Program-made: the position numbers and the translations under genes
Source of the DNA: Heliocybe sulcata
Taxonomy: Eukaryota; Basidiomycota; Agaricomycetes; Gloeophyllales; Gloeophyllaceae
Length of the DNA: 64,000 bases
Direction of reading: 5' to 3'
NCBI GenBank assembly: GCA_004369045.1
Contig: ML213505.1
Location: 1,237,849-1,301,848, forward strand
Notes under the pieces: generated by a model
Databases searched by the model: none
Told to the model about the DNA's origin: nothing
Seen by the model: the letters and a program-made list of their open reading frames with translations, nothing else
Shown here: positions 1 through 10,175 of the stretch, piece after piece
Layout: each line of letters starts with the position of its first letter
Position numbering within the stretch: the first letter of the stretch is position 1

Positions 1-368
1 GTCTATGATCCAGAGAAGACTTACGGGAAATACACGATCGCTTAGACAGGGCGGTATATGCACCTCATGCGACGGTCTTCCCCATGATTGTTTCCTGAAA
101 GGAGCTGTTCCGGCTTGGACGTTCCTAAAGACCCCAGTATGTACTGCTTGACTTTGAATCTATCATATCATTCTCCTTTCTTCTACACCAGTCAAATCAT
201 TGATTAAATAATGTCGGGAACCGTCAAGGCACCAGAATAAGAGCCAAAAAGAATGTGGGGATGCGACCCTACCAAGTAATGTTAGGAAACTAATCCCTGT
301 GAATTCCGTGAAGACACACCATGGGTCATATTGGGATTAAGAAGTCGAGCCAGAATTGAGTAAGTCCA
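1..368. other. No gene seen
   Basis: No open frame of useful length, splice-consistent exon pair or structured RNA was found on either strand. The window edge cuts this stretch, so an exon of a gene lying to the left cannot be excluded. Confidence 0.4.
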
Positions 369-600
369 TTAAGCTCGCCGGTACGGGTTAACCAGCGGTA
401 TGTCACGCCAATATGGATCGTACGGAACGGCGTCCTCTCTCTGGGGCCAGATCCCGTCCATATGGCGCGCCCCCTTCGGGGTCGACCAGGTCACGACGGT
501 AGGGATCGGCAGGTTTCTCGCTAGGATTGCGCCGATACGGCGAGGCAGCATCTGTATCGATAAGGTCACGCCGATAAGGCTCGTCTGAGGACCGTCTGAG
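369..600 (-). repeat. Degenerate tandem repeat coding PYRRD-like peptides
   Basis: On the minus strand a short unit of about 36-45 nt recurs five to six times. In translation each copy carries a variant of P-Y-[RGW]-R-[DN]-[LIP], for example PYRRDLID, PYRRNPSE, PYRRDLVD, PYGRDLAP, PYWRDIPL and PYRRA. The first four copies lie in one frame and the last two in another, and the second frame closes with a TAA at 369-371. The pattern could be the end of a repeat-rich coding exon, with an intron or frame change between the two blocks, or a decayed minisatellite. No upstream exon could be joined with confidence and no protein family is recognised. Confidence 0.4.
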
Positions 601-2287
601 TATGAGGTGCGTCAAGCATCCATCGCTCTTACGCACCTCGAGCAGGGATAGCCATGACTACTGAGACAGCACTCAGGAAGAGATACAAGATTTTTGAGGA
701 TAGCATGTGAGTAGTGGTGAAGTTTTAGCGCGGTTGGCTCCCTCATCAGTCGCTTTTATAAGCTCGCAACTCGCAGTCGCAGAGCAGTGCTTGTCAGGCA
801 AGGTAAAGGGAAATTTCAGAGGATTGATTCATCAAGTCTTAGCATGCGAAGCCAAAATTATCGACGAGGTCATCCGAACAGCAATAGGAGTTTGTACAGC
901 TGCTGCATGCCATCAGGGCTCAAAATGACCGGGAGCGCTGTGAGGCTGTGAAGGCGTGATCTGTAGGCCTTCATTCTAATGTGTACGAGAATCCTGCTTC
1001 ATCCCGGGATGATACTGAACAATGGCGCGGTTTCGTGGCGAATCCCGATGACGTTTGCTGTACTTTCATAAGGGTCTACCGGGCGATCTTGGTGCGCATG
1101 CTCAGCCAGACACAATCTCCGCAGCGTGTTGATGGCTATCTTGATGATGCGCACTGTGATGCGCATCACGGCGGTACCGAGCCACGCTGATGCAATTTAG
1201 CCAGAGACTTTGTCGTGAGGCTCCTCACTGCGATCTATCAAATGGCCGCCAATAGATCTTCCCCTACGGAACTGCGGAGACGTTCAGTTCCTCCAAGAAG
1301 GTATGTGTCGCATCATCACTCTCCTGGTCTCTCCGTGATTGACGCGGTGTAGGGTTCTTCTTTTCATAAGTCAGGAAGCACATCGCGGAAGAGCCTCGCA
1401 AGCGCCCGTATCCGGACAAGTACAAGCATTCAGTCAGCTGAATCTCATCGTTCAAAGTATTGGTGCTCTATGAGACTGTATTTAAAGGTATCACTCGTGA
1501 AATCTCCGGACTGTCTATTCTGCACGGAAAAAATGCGGATCATTCGAGAGGATTAGTCCGCATTCCTGGATCGGGAGAGCGTGGCTGCTTGAGCATATCT
1601 CAGGAGGAGCAACACTGCCCTTGGTTTCCCAGCATCTTCTGCGTACTTCACGATGGATAACGGTGGATCCGGTCGGGCAGGACCAAGATATCCCCCTCAG
1701 GCTCGTCGCATGCACAGGCCGCCAACGAACGGAACCCTGGGTAGGAAGCAAGGACCTGACCTCGGATGTCATGAAGGTCGTAGTCTCTTTGAATCAGGTG
1801 GATGTCGCTGACGCGGGCTAGACTAGGATTTTAAGTCGGAGTACTCGTCTCGAATAGCTTACGAGCCAGCCAATCAGCATCGTGCTTGCTCAATTGGCAA
1901 TCCAGAACGCCATCACATCTACAGATCTTAGTTCGAGGGGCGGTTCCGACTCAACGATGTCTCAATACTTCCGAGCTGGGATGGACGCCCCTGAGGCCTA
2001 AGTCCTGATAGACGGGGGACGTCACAGCACCTAATTATCGAACTATGATTGTACTCGCATCCGCCGCGCCCGTGGGTGCTAGCGGACAGCCTCGCTTCCA
2101 CCTGGAGACAGTCGAGCTGGCGTGGGGACGTCGTCAACTTCCTTTTTGTAAGTTTATCAGCCCTGCGACTTTATTGATGTAATGAATCCATACCCTCATC
2201 CACAGGAAGAATCACACGGTTGTATCTAGTTTTCCTTCAGCGAGCCCTGCATAACGGTCGACGGCGGCTTTGGTTCTCCTCTTCTTT
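601..2287. other. No supported gene
   Basis: Only short unrelated open frames (under about 90 codons) occur on both strands, with no recognisable protein similarity and no chain of compatible splice sites. Nothing else stands out. Confidence 0.5.
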
Positions 2288-3300
2288 ATGTCGTCACTGT
2301 GATTGCTATGGTGGCAGCGGCATTCTCGACATGGACTGCCACATACAGCAGTTACGGGGGCACACCCCGTAAGTAGCTCCTTCTGCATCTGGTTAAGGCT
2401 TTTGAACTGTCTGTCTAACTCCGTACACAGCTCCTACTCCGGCTTATCAGCCTATTGACCATAAAGCCACTGTCAGTGCAAATAGGCAACTGGCATTGAG
2501 CCCTCCGATATCAGTGGAGCTATTGACGAGACAGCGACATTCGACGTGTGAGTAGTGTCTCCCAGGAGCAAAGCAACCTTTCAACTGACATCCATTTTAA
2601 GGACCACGCATAGACGCGGTCCAGCTCCCTTGCACCTTGCCAACCGCTTGCTGATACGTCCTCAACCAGCCAGATTGGCTTTGACTGGGATTGCGGTCTC
2701 CCATATTCTCTCACGGTCCGAGCATGAATCTGACCGCTGTTTCTCGTCTCTCAGCAACCAGATCGCTTCTGAATCATCGTCCCTGCCAACTTTACCATCA
2801 AGATCAATGATGTAAGTGCGGACCTTTCTCAACGACATCCGCCCTTCGCCATGATCCGTAGACCGCTCATAATTGATGATTCTAAACAGCAGACAGGACG
2901 CTGCGGCAAGAGTTGGTATCCCACCACCTAACTGTCATCATGATCTAACTATGTTCTAGGAATGACGTCTCCATCAATGCGGTCCAGGATGGAGCCAATA
3001 AGTTCGCCGCCTTCCAGACTCTGACTGCGCATGTCAAAGGCACCTCCAAGGCCTCCGCTTCTAACAGCTGCACCTCGGCGCCGTCCTGGACCAGCACGAA
3101 AACCAGCGGTGCTGTTGACATTCAGAGTATCCCACTTAGTCGTTCTTGGCATGACTGCAGTATCCACTGCTTTGAGCAGCGTGAGGAGGATGCGTGGACA
3201 GCAAATACTCACGACGGCCATGCTCTCAGTCATCCTAGCGTTCACGCTCATCTTGGATTTCCTTCGAGTATAACGGATATTTGCAGTGGCGCAGCAATTT
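2288..3300 (+). other. Unresolved gene-like region with fungal splice signals
   Basis: Several good intron signatures lie in series on the plus strand. GTAAGT at 2369 with a CTAACT branch is followed by ACACAG ending at 2430. GTGAGT at 2548 follows, then GTAAGT at 2816 with AAACAG near 2890, and a TTCTAG acceptor near 2960. An ATG at 2308 opens MVAAAFSTWTATYSSYGG, which continues in frame through the first intron. Near 2961-3290 a long open stretch reads NDVSINAVQDGANKFAAFQT onward. I could not connect the middle exons without meeting a stop, so this is either a fast-evolving gene with a different exon structure or a decaying one. No family is recognised. Confidence 0.25.
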
Positions 3301-3443
3301 ATTGAGTCATTGAACCTGTTGGGTATTGGATTGTACCTATATTCTAACCTTCCTAGGATGCGTGTCCTCAGTTCAAATCAGCAGGGATAACCACTGTGTA
3401 CCATGTACAGTAACCCGCGAGCGCTCGTTGAGCGGTTAAACGT

Positions 3444-3716
3444 TAAGGCCCTGTTCGGCACGTTGGTTAAGCTTCGGCTTGCCCGCCAAATTTGAAGCCA
3501 ACCCATAGCCATTGGCTTCGGATTACAAAGCGGACCTAATGGATTGTTCGGGAACGTGCTGGTAACGTCAGGTCTCCCTGTCACGCTTCTAACCCGCAGA
3601 GTCTGTGGGAAGTGTGATTGGGTTGTGACATTCCGTCGCCACTTGCTTTGGCTCCGCCTTCCCGAAGCCAACGCGAGCCAAGCCGAAGCTTAACCAACGT
3701 GCCGAACAGGCCCTAA
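3444..3716. mobile_element. Tourist-like MITE (PIF/Harbinger superfamily), non-autonomous
   Basis: A 267-bp element (3447-3713) is flanked by a direct TAA duplication (3444-3446 and 3714-3716). Its ends are inverted repeats of about 35 bp that begin GGCCCTGTTCGG on the left and GGGCCTGTTCGG on the right and differ at one position. TIRs opening GG[G/C]CCTGTT and a 3-bp TWA target duplication are the known hallmarks of PIF/Harbinger elements and their Tourist MITEs. The interior has no transposase frame and contains weaker self-complementary pieces, so it depends on a transposase elsewhere. The near-identical TIRs and intact duplication suggest a fairly recent insertion. It sits about 170 bp upstream of the Pus4 start and could affect that promoter. 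Confidence 0.85.
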
Positions 3717-3887
3717 GCGCCGAAATGATAGTTTGCACTGCCACACCGCGCTCTTGATTTCACTCTGATCGCGACCTCGTGCGACACTTGCATGTACGGA
3801 CACAGTCAGAGTGTACTCATATCCTTTGTCGCACGACAGCACCGACTACACTATCTTGCTAAAGCTTCTCGTCGCTGCTTCACAGCC

Positions 3888-5087
3888 ATGCCAAAAATCC
3901 CCTCATCTTCCCTCCCGGCCTCTGGCCTATTCGCCTTGGCAAAGCCCTCAGGTCCGACATCCATGTCAATAATCAATGACATCAAGCCTCTGATTGGGAA
4001 TTCTCGCCTGTTTGTTGAGGCTTCGAAGCTCAACTCGGAAGGGAAAGGAGGCAAGGGCAAGAGGAAGGGCAAGCGGAGTAGGGAAGCTGTGAAGATTGGC
4101 CAGGGCGGAACGCTCGATCCACTCGCTGACGGAGTTCTTGGTGCATGTCTACGATTTTTATGTTATATGAAATTTATCTTAATCGCAAGGGTGTATCCTT
4201 GCTTTCGGTAGTGTTGGGTGTCGGCAAAGGCACGAAAAGCTTGAGCGAATTTTTAGATTGCACCAAGGTATGCACCGCCGTAATGGCTCTGAGTGCCCTA
4301 GAGATGAAATTACGTTGGTGAATCATTATTAGGAATATCGGACAACGTGTTTACTGGGATGCGAAACCGATTCGTATGATAGTGAGGGCGCGCAAGTGCG
4401 CCTAGCGCCGTGGAAGCATGTAACAAGAGAGAGCGTCGAGAATGCGCTCTCTCAATTCCGGGGCGATATCGAGCAGAAACCACCAGTGTACGTTATTATG
4501 CTGTTGCTTGGCACGCACAGCATTCTTAATGTATCCATAGGTTCTCTGCCCTAAAGATGGACGGTAAACCCTTATACGAGTATGCAAGGAAGGGCATCCC
4601 TCTGCCCCGGCCGATCGAAAAGCGCCCGGTGACTGTACTTGAGCTCGAGATCGTGGAATGGCTGGGAAGCGAGCACGAATTCAAATATCCCGAGAAGAAA
4701 TTCTCGGACGAAGAGAAAGAGGCGCTAGCAAAGTCTCTTCAAGGAGTGGAAGGAGACGTCCCAGTCCAGGACGAAGTCGAGATTGATGCGAAAGCAAATC
4801 CACAGACACCTACGGCGTTCGTGCTTCGGATGAAGGTCTCTGGTGGTACATATGTCCGGTCGCTCGTGCACGACCTGGCGCATGCTGTGGGCTCCGCAGG
4901 CCATGTCGTCACCTTGACGAGGACGAGACAAGGGCGGTTTGCGTTGGACCCGAAGGAACCGGGGGACTTCGGGTGCATCCCATGGGAAGTCTTTAAAAAA
5001 GCCGTCGCGGACACTGGCGAGAAGGACGCGGATGGCTGGACTGAGTGGGAGCGGGAGGTTATGGAGAGGTTGGATGTGGTTGAATGA
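3888..5087 (+). CDS. PUS4: tRNA pseudouridine-55 synthase (Pus4/TruB family)
   Basis: Exons 3888-4140, 4212-4267, 4333-4487 and 4541-5087 give 336 residues. The enzyme isomerises U55 in the T-loop of tRNAs, in nucleus and mitochondria in yeast. The TruB signature GQGGTLDPLADGVL spans the first junction and contains the catalytic aspartate. Exon 2 supplies VLGVGKGTKSL, and the segment [20 protein letters not shown] matches the family's second conserved block, followed by GGTYVRSLVHDLA. A lysine-rich insertion (GKGGKGKRKGKRSR) between the first two blocks is typical of fungal Pus4. All three introns have GT-AG ends. The start is the first in-frame ATG before the conserved LAKPSGPTS motif. A MITE lies just upstream. 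Confidence 0.93.
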
Positions 5088-6318
5088 TATCTGTGCATCG
5101 ATGATGTAGGAAGACTCACAGCCAGAAAAACTAATTTGAATGAGTCGGGAGCGCTGTTCTTTCGATGGAGCGGAAATGACAAGGAAACCCCTTGCGCATC
5201 TGTTCTACGACTTACGGCAGCTGCACCACGAGCTGCACCCATGATATCTTCGCTGCTACGTATGACGAAGAGAGCCGCGTCAGCACTTGTGCTGACCTCC
5301 AACGACGGAAGAGGCATTTGGTTTCTTGCGAATTTCTAACTCTTAAGCGATGGGATGTTCGGTCGGAAACTGACAGTGAATGTGCGTCGTCTTCGACTCA
5401 ATATTTCACGTGAATCTCGCCGCTGTCCTCCTAGTTATGACGGCGCAAGCCGGTTGAGATGGCCAATGGACTTCGGAGCTCCTCCACCCGAATTCATCCT
5501 TCGGCTAAAATGCGAGATTGGAATTCATCTGACCTGGCGTACCGCGAGATTAGGCCACCCAAGGTCCAGGAGACAGTGCTCTGCACATAGACGTCTTAGG
5601 TGGAACGAATATAGCCTTTACGTCCCTGTTTCGGGAAGTTATCGTATCCCAAGATAGTTTTCCGGAGTTCGCACAATGGTGAACATGGAACCGTACTGAG
5701 AGACGAACCTACAGGACTGAAGGAATCCATCATGTTCTTCGGTTTAAAAACAGACGTTCCACGGACCGCCAAGTCCTCAATCTAACCATGTATATCAGTA
5801 GAGGAACTTTCAGTCAGCAATGAGAAGTAGTTACAGATGAGGATGTGTATTTCGGAGAGTACGGAACCCAGGCAAGTTAGATGTAAGGCAGAAGTGGCCT
5901 CCGGGCAGACATCTGAGATGCTCACATGATTGAAGTTGTCTGTCGGAGACTTCGAGAGCTTGAATTACAGGAGCCGAGGGCATATTACAGATAGTGGTGC
6001 CTGACTCTTCGATGCTGACAGGAATAGTCCTTCAACTTGCATCCGGTGAGAACCAAAGCGCTCGCGGGAGATGGATACACAATGCCAGATGTATGCCGCA
6101 GCTGGAGATTATTCAGATAGAAAAGTAACCGACACGGAATGAAGTTCTGTTCGCGCATGAGTTATGAAGCAATTGAACTGGAGAAGTAGCAGAAGGCGCA
6201 GAGCCGACCCCGCACTCATGCCAATCGTAGATGCTGGGGAACGGGCCGATCCTGAACCCGGGACGGACATCCGGCCCGGCCGCCCCCGCTTGCTTCTGCA
6301 AGTGCCCGAGGGATAGCT
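5088..6318. other. Intergenic, no gene seen
   Basis: This 1.2-kb interval follows Pus4. Open frames of up to 100 codons exist but none resembles a known protein, none is supported by paired splice signals, and several overlap one another. It should hold the Pus4 3' end and upstream control sequence for the aldolase gene. Confidence 0.5.
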
Positions 6319-6370
6319 TATATACCGTACCATGACCCTATCCTTCGCCCTCCTCTTCCTCCTCCCCTTC
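6319..6370 (+). promoter_or_regulatory. TATA box and pyrimidine tract of the aldolase gene
   Basis: TATATA lies at 6319-6324, 51 bp before the start codon, followed by a CT-rich tract at about 6336-6370. This arrangement is common at strongly expressed filamentous-fungal genes. An ATG at 6332 lies out of frame with the CDS. If transcription began upstream of it, a 45-codon overlapping upstream frame would result, but starts usually fall downstream, in the CT tract. Confidence 0.5.
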
Positions 6371-6374
6371 CACG

Positions 6375-7575
6375 ATGGCCACCAACGGTACCAACGGCGC
6401 CCACCAACCTGTCGTCCGCCCCCTCAAGCCTGGCATCTATGCGCCTATCCCTACCTTCTTCCTGCCTGAGACGGAGGACCTTGGTTAGTGCGAGTCGCTT
6501 CCAACTACAGAGATAAGTCTGGCTGAACAGAATGTATAGACCTGCAGACATTAGAGAAGCATGTCATCCGTGCGGCACAGGCAGGCGTCGGACCCCTGCT
6601 AGCTGGCTCTATGGGCGAGGCGCACCATCTCTCACATTCCGAGCGTGTCGCCATGATCAAAGCCGTCCGTCGCGCACTCGATAATTCCGGTCTTACCGAG
6701 GTGCCAATCATTGTGGGAACTGGCGCAGGCAGTACGAGGGAATCTCTAGAGCTCTGCAACGAAGCCGCAGACGCGGGGGCAGACTATGGGATCGCTATCA
6801 CCAGCGGATACTTCGCCGGTGCCTTGGATAAGAGGGCATTAAAGGCCTTTTACACAGAAATTGCGGCCAAGAGCCCCATCCCTATAATTGTTTACAACTG
6901 TGAGCGATGCCATGTCCGTCCATGAGGTTGTGGATACTGACTTGGCGCCAGACCCGGGTGCAAGCGGAGGTATCGACCTCGACTCGGACCTTCTCACTGA
7001 GCTCGCGGCCGAGTGCCCAAATCTCTGCGGTGTAAAGCTAACGTGCGTATCTATGAATGCCTTTACAGCACGAGCTATAATACTGAGTCTGATATCGCAG
7101 ATGCGGTAATGTTGGCAAACTCACTCGGATTTGCGCCACAGTGTCCGACCCATCCTTCTCCTCCCTTCACCCCCGGAAGAACGCCGCAGCACCTTTCCTG
7201 GTCTTGGGGGGTTTCATTGACTTCCTCATCCCGGCCGCGTATGCCAACGGCCACGGCGCCATCACCGGCCTCGCCAACGTCGCTCCTTATGCCTGCACCC
7301 GGCTTTTCCAGTTGGCGGAGAAGTCGAAATCGGATTCGTCAGTGCTCCCAGAAGCACAGCGCCTACAGGGCATTATCGCCCGCGCGGACTACACCATCGC
7401 CAAGTACAGCATCGCTGGCACGAAGTATCTGTTGGAGAAGCTTTATGGCTATGGCGGTGTACCCAGGAAGCCCCTGCTGGGTATGCTCGAGGAGAAGAAG
7501 GAGGAAATTTGGGCGCACCCGCATACCCAGGACCTCGTCAAGCTGGAGAGGGAGTGCGCAGGCAAGTCGGCATGA
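6375..7575 (+). CDS. DapA-family class I aldolase/lyase
   Basis: Exons 6375-6483, 6540-6899, 6952-7042 and 7101-7575 give 344 residues. The protein belongs to the dihydrodipicolinate synthase/N-acetylneuraminate lyase superfamily: TIM-barrel enzymes that form a Schiff base on lysine. Visible landmarks are the pyruvate-binding GSMGEAHHLS (G-x-x-G-E), the catalytic tyrosine in IVYNYPGASGG, and the Schiff-base lysine in GVKLTCGN. Fungi make lysine by the aminoadipate route, so a diaminopimelate role is unlikely. Fungal members act as 4-hydroxy-2-oxoglutarate aldolase-like or 2-keto-3-deoxy-L-galactonate (pectin-breakdown) aldolases, and the sequence alone does not separate these. The four exons join in phase with GT-AG borders. 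A TATA box and CT tract precede the start. Confidence 0.9.
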
Positions 7576-8081
7576 TTTGTCCGGATCGCCATGCGGTTGG
7601 GGATGCTGGTGGTCGCAAGGACTGCAGTATAGATATACTACTATCTATCGGGCACATAATCCTTGGCTGAGGGTAGAAGAAGATGAACTGCTTATTGGAT
7701 GTTATTATTTCATATTACACATGTGCACCGCAATGTATTATCCGCAATTTGCTTTCTCTTCAAGTTCGAACAGATGTCAGCCATTCCAGAACGGACTCGG
7801 TAGTTAATCACGCTTGAATATTTGTATCTTGGGATGCACCTACCTTCGCTTGGACGTATAGCAGATGTATGTCCGTTATGTCCTGGGTGGGAAGCTACTG
7901 CGGAATCCAACTCTTAGATGCCGTCGGTTAGATCATCCGCCAAGACTGCCGCCTCTAAAACCATAAAGATGGGAATAATTCCGCGATACTTCCCTGGCAT
8001 CAGCCCGTCCTCACTTAGGCCTCAGTGCTCAGGCTTCAAAGCTTCAGGCCTCCCTACGTATAGCGGAAGCACGCAGCTGTC
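7576..8081. other. Intergenic between aldolase and acyltransferase
   Basis: The interval is 506 bp between two co-oriented genes. It must contain the aldolase 3' end and the acyltransferase promoter. No RNA gene or conserved frame was seen. Confidence 0.5.
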
Positions 8082-9998
8082 ATGGACGCAGGCTCGCACT
8101 CATCATGGCGTCGCAGGTCTTCTGCGGATGGGGATACCATCTACGCCCGACCTCTAGGATTGACAGAGCTGGGCTTCTACTGGGATGCTCTCTTCAACGG
8201 GACTGCAGACGTAGTCAACACGGACACCATCAAGGTCGTCGATCCGAACCGCGATCCCGAGCAAGTCTTCTCCAAGGAAAATGTCTCGCGGGCTTGGACA
8301 GAACTGAAGCGGCGGTACCCCCTCCTTGGGGCGCGTATCGTTGCGGACGAGAGGCATGAGACCGTGCAGTTCGAGGTGTCTGACAAGTACTGGACTGGGG
8401 AGAAGAAGAATGGTTTTAGTGGCACCGACCGCGACTTGACGTTCCTCGACGTCGGATCCGCCGCAGAGGTCTACGACTTTGGCAATGACCTCAGCAATGG
8501 TCCTCGCCAGCTCTCTCAGGACCTCCTCGCACGATTGTATGTCCTTCGTCAGAGAACAGATCCCCGCATATATTATGTGACTTTCCACATCGTTCATGTC
8601 ATCACGGATGGGATGGCGAATGCAGCTCTGCGGAGGATCTTCATAGACCTGATTGCATCGGGATCGCCGTCCATGCAGTACGATATAGAAGACAGGCTGC
8701 ATATGGTTAGGCCTATTGACGCGTTGGATCCTGATTGGCAGCTCAGTGCACCTCGCAGGAGATGGAAGCGAGCCATCGGGGGAGTCATGGCGGAGAGGAG
8801 GGCAAATGCGTTGATGGTACGCATATAGTCATTCTCAAGTTCATATATCTTGTACCCCAGTATTTCCACTGTTCTGGGAGCTGATTTTGTTTCCCATCAC
8901 AGGGCGGGCATACTCTTCTTCGTCATACAGACGCAGCCACCCCAGCCACCCCTGCGAAGTCCTGCGAGACTCGCATTACCCTACAGCCATCCGTATCCGC
9001 TAGAATCATGTCCACATGCCGCAAGAACAAATTTACGTTTGGTCATGCTCACCCTGTTCTCGGCCAAGTCGCCCTTGCCCGGGTATTGCATCGTCGTCGA
9101 GGTGTACTATCAGAAGAAGAATGGCAATGGAGAAGGCGTCAACCTATGCACAACGGCGGGCCCTTGAACCTGCGCCCCTTCCTGGACAGAGAATGGCTGG
9201 CAAAAGGTGGCGAAGCCGAAGCCATGCTTGCAATCAGTTTCTTTTGGCATACCTTGCCCTTCATGCCCTCCTTGCCCGAGCCAGACCGTGATGCTGACGG
9301 TGCACAATTCTTCTCCCAAGTGATGAGCCGCGAAAGGTTCTTCTACCGGTGCAGATTGATCAAGAAGCAAGCGGACGGATTCTTAAAGCACCCTTTGTTC
9401 CTCGAAATTGCCAATGCTAGGCTGCCAGGCCGTATCGAACGGACTAGATCCTCTACTCTCAATTGGATGAAGACGAATGGGACATTGACTAAGGAGCTGG
9501 AAGATGTCTTCCGGAATAGCCCTTCGATGCAGAGTGATGGTCATACCCGTCCCAAAACTACCTTATGGGACGGGCTTGTAATCACACATGGAGGTTCGTC
9601 CATGGGAAACGTGAGTCTTGTCTAATCCTTCTGCATGCTCGGTCACTGAAGGGCCTGCTCGCCAGATGGACGCGCTTGTTCCGCTGAGTTACCCCCTTCC
9701 ACGTACTCATCCCCTCTCCTCCCGGCAGCGAGCTCCTCGTATCCAATCAAAGCCAGTCGCCATTGCGGCTCCCCCGACGGTGTTGACGATCATTGACACC
9801 TGTACGCTGCTGCACTGCCGTCCGGCCGAATTGTACCTGGGCGCCTCGACCTCACGCGACAAGCTCTATATGAATGTTTTCTGGGACGGCAATGTATACG
9901 ATTCCGACCTTGTAAAGGAATGGCTGGACGAGGTCAAAAATGCTGCCGTGTGGTATTTGGGTGACGCGCAGCTTGTAGAGGAGATGGCGAAGCTCTAG
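8082..9998 (+). CDS. Condensation-domain/alcohol-acetyltransferase-like acyltransferase
   Basis: Exons 8082-8816, 8903-9610 and 9666-9998 give 591 residues, all junctions in phase 0. The motif FHIVHVITDG contains the HxxxDG active site shared by NRPS condensation domains, BAHD enzymes and fungal alcohol acetyltransferases, with the histidine as general base. The N-terminal LGLTELGFYWDALFNGTADV and AWTELKRRYPLLGARI match the opening of this fold. The C-terminal part (LYLGASTSRDKLYMNVFWDG) corresponds to its second half. No carrier-protein, adenylation or membrane domain is present, so it probably transfers an acyl group from CoA to a small alcohol or metabolite. The substrate cannot be inferred. 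No biosynthetic cluster surrounds it. Confidence 0.75.
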
Positions 9999-10175
9999 CA
10001 GCCTGTGGTGCCAACTCCGGCTGCCTAAAATGAACTCCGTGTTGAAGGATCTATCAAGTCTACTGCTTGGATATGCAAGGCAATATTTATACCAAACCCG
10101 CACCGTCTGTGTTTGGAAAAACATGAGATCTCTTTCTCACCCCATACATTGGCAAGTTGAGCCAGGATGGACAAA

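Noticed and set aside
4739-5317. A 192-codon minus-strand frame overlapping PUS4
   Set aside because: It runs antisense through the conserved TruB coding sequence and shows no similarity of its own.
7013-7807. A 264-codon plus-strand frame across the last aldolase exon
   Set aside because: It is another frame of the DapA-family exon, whose correct frame is fixed by conserved residues.
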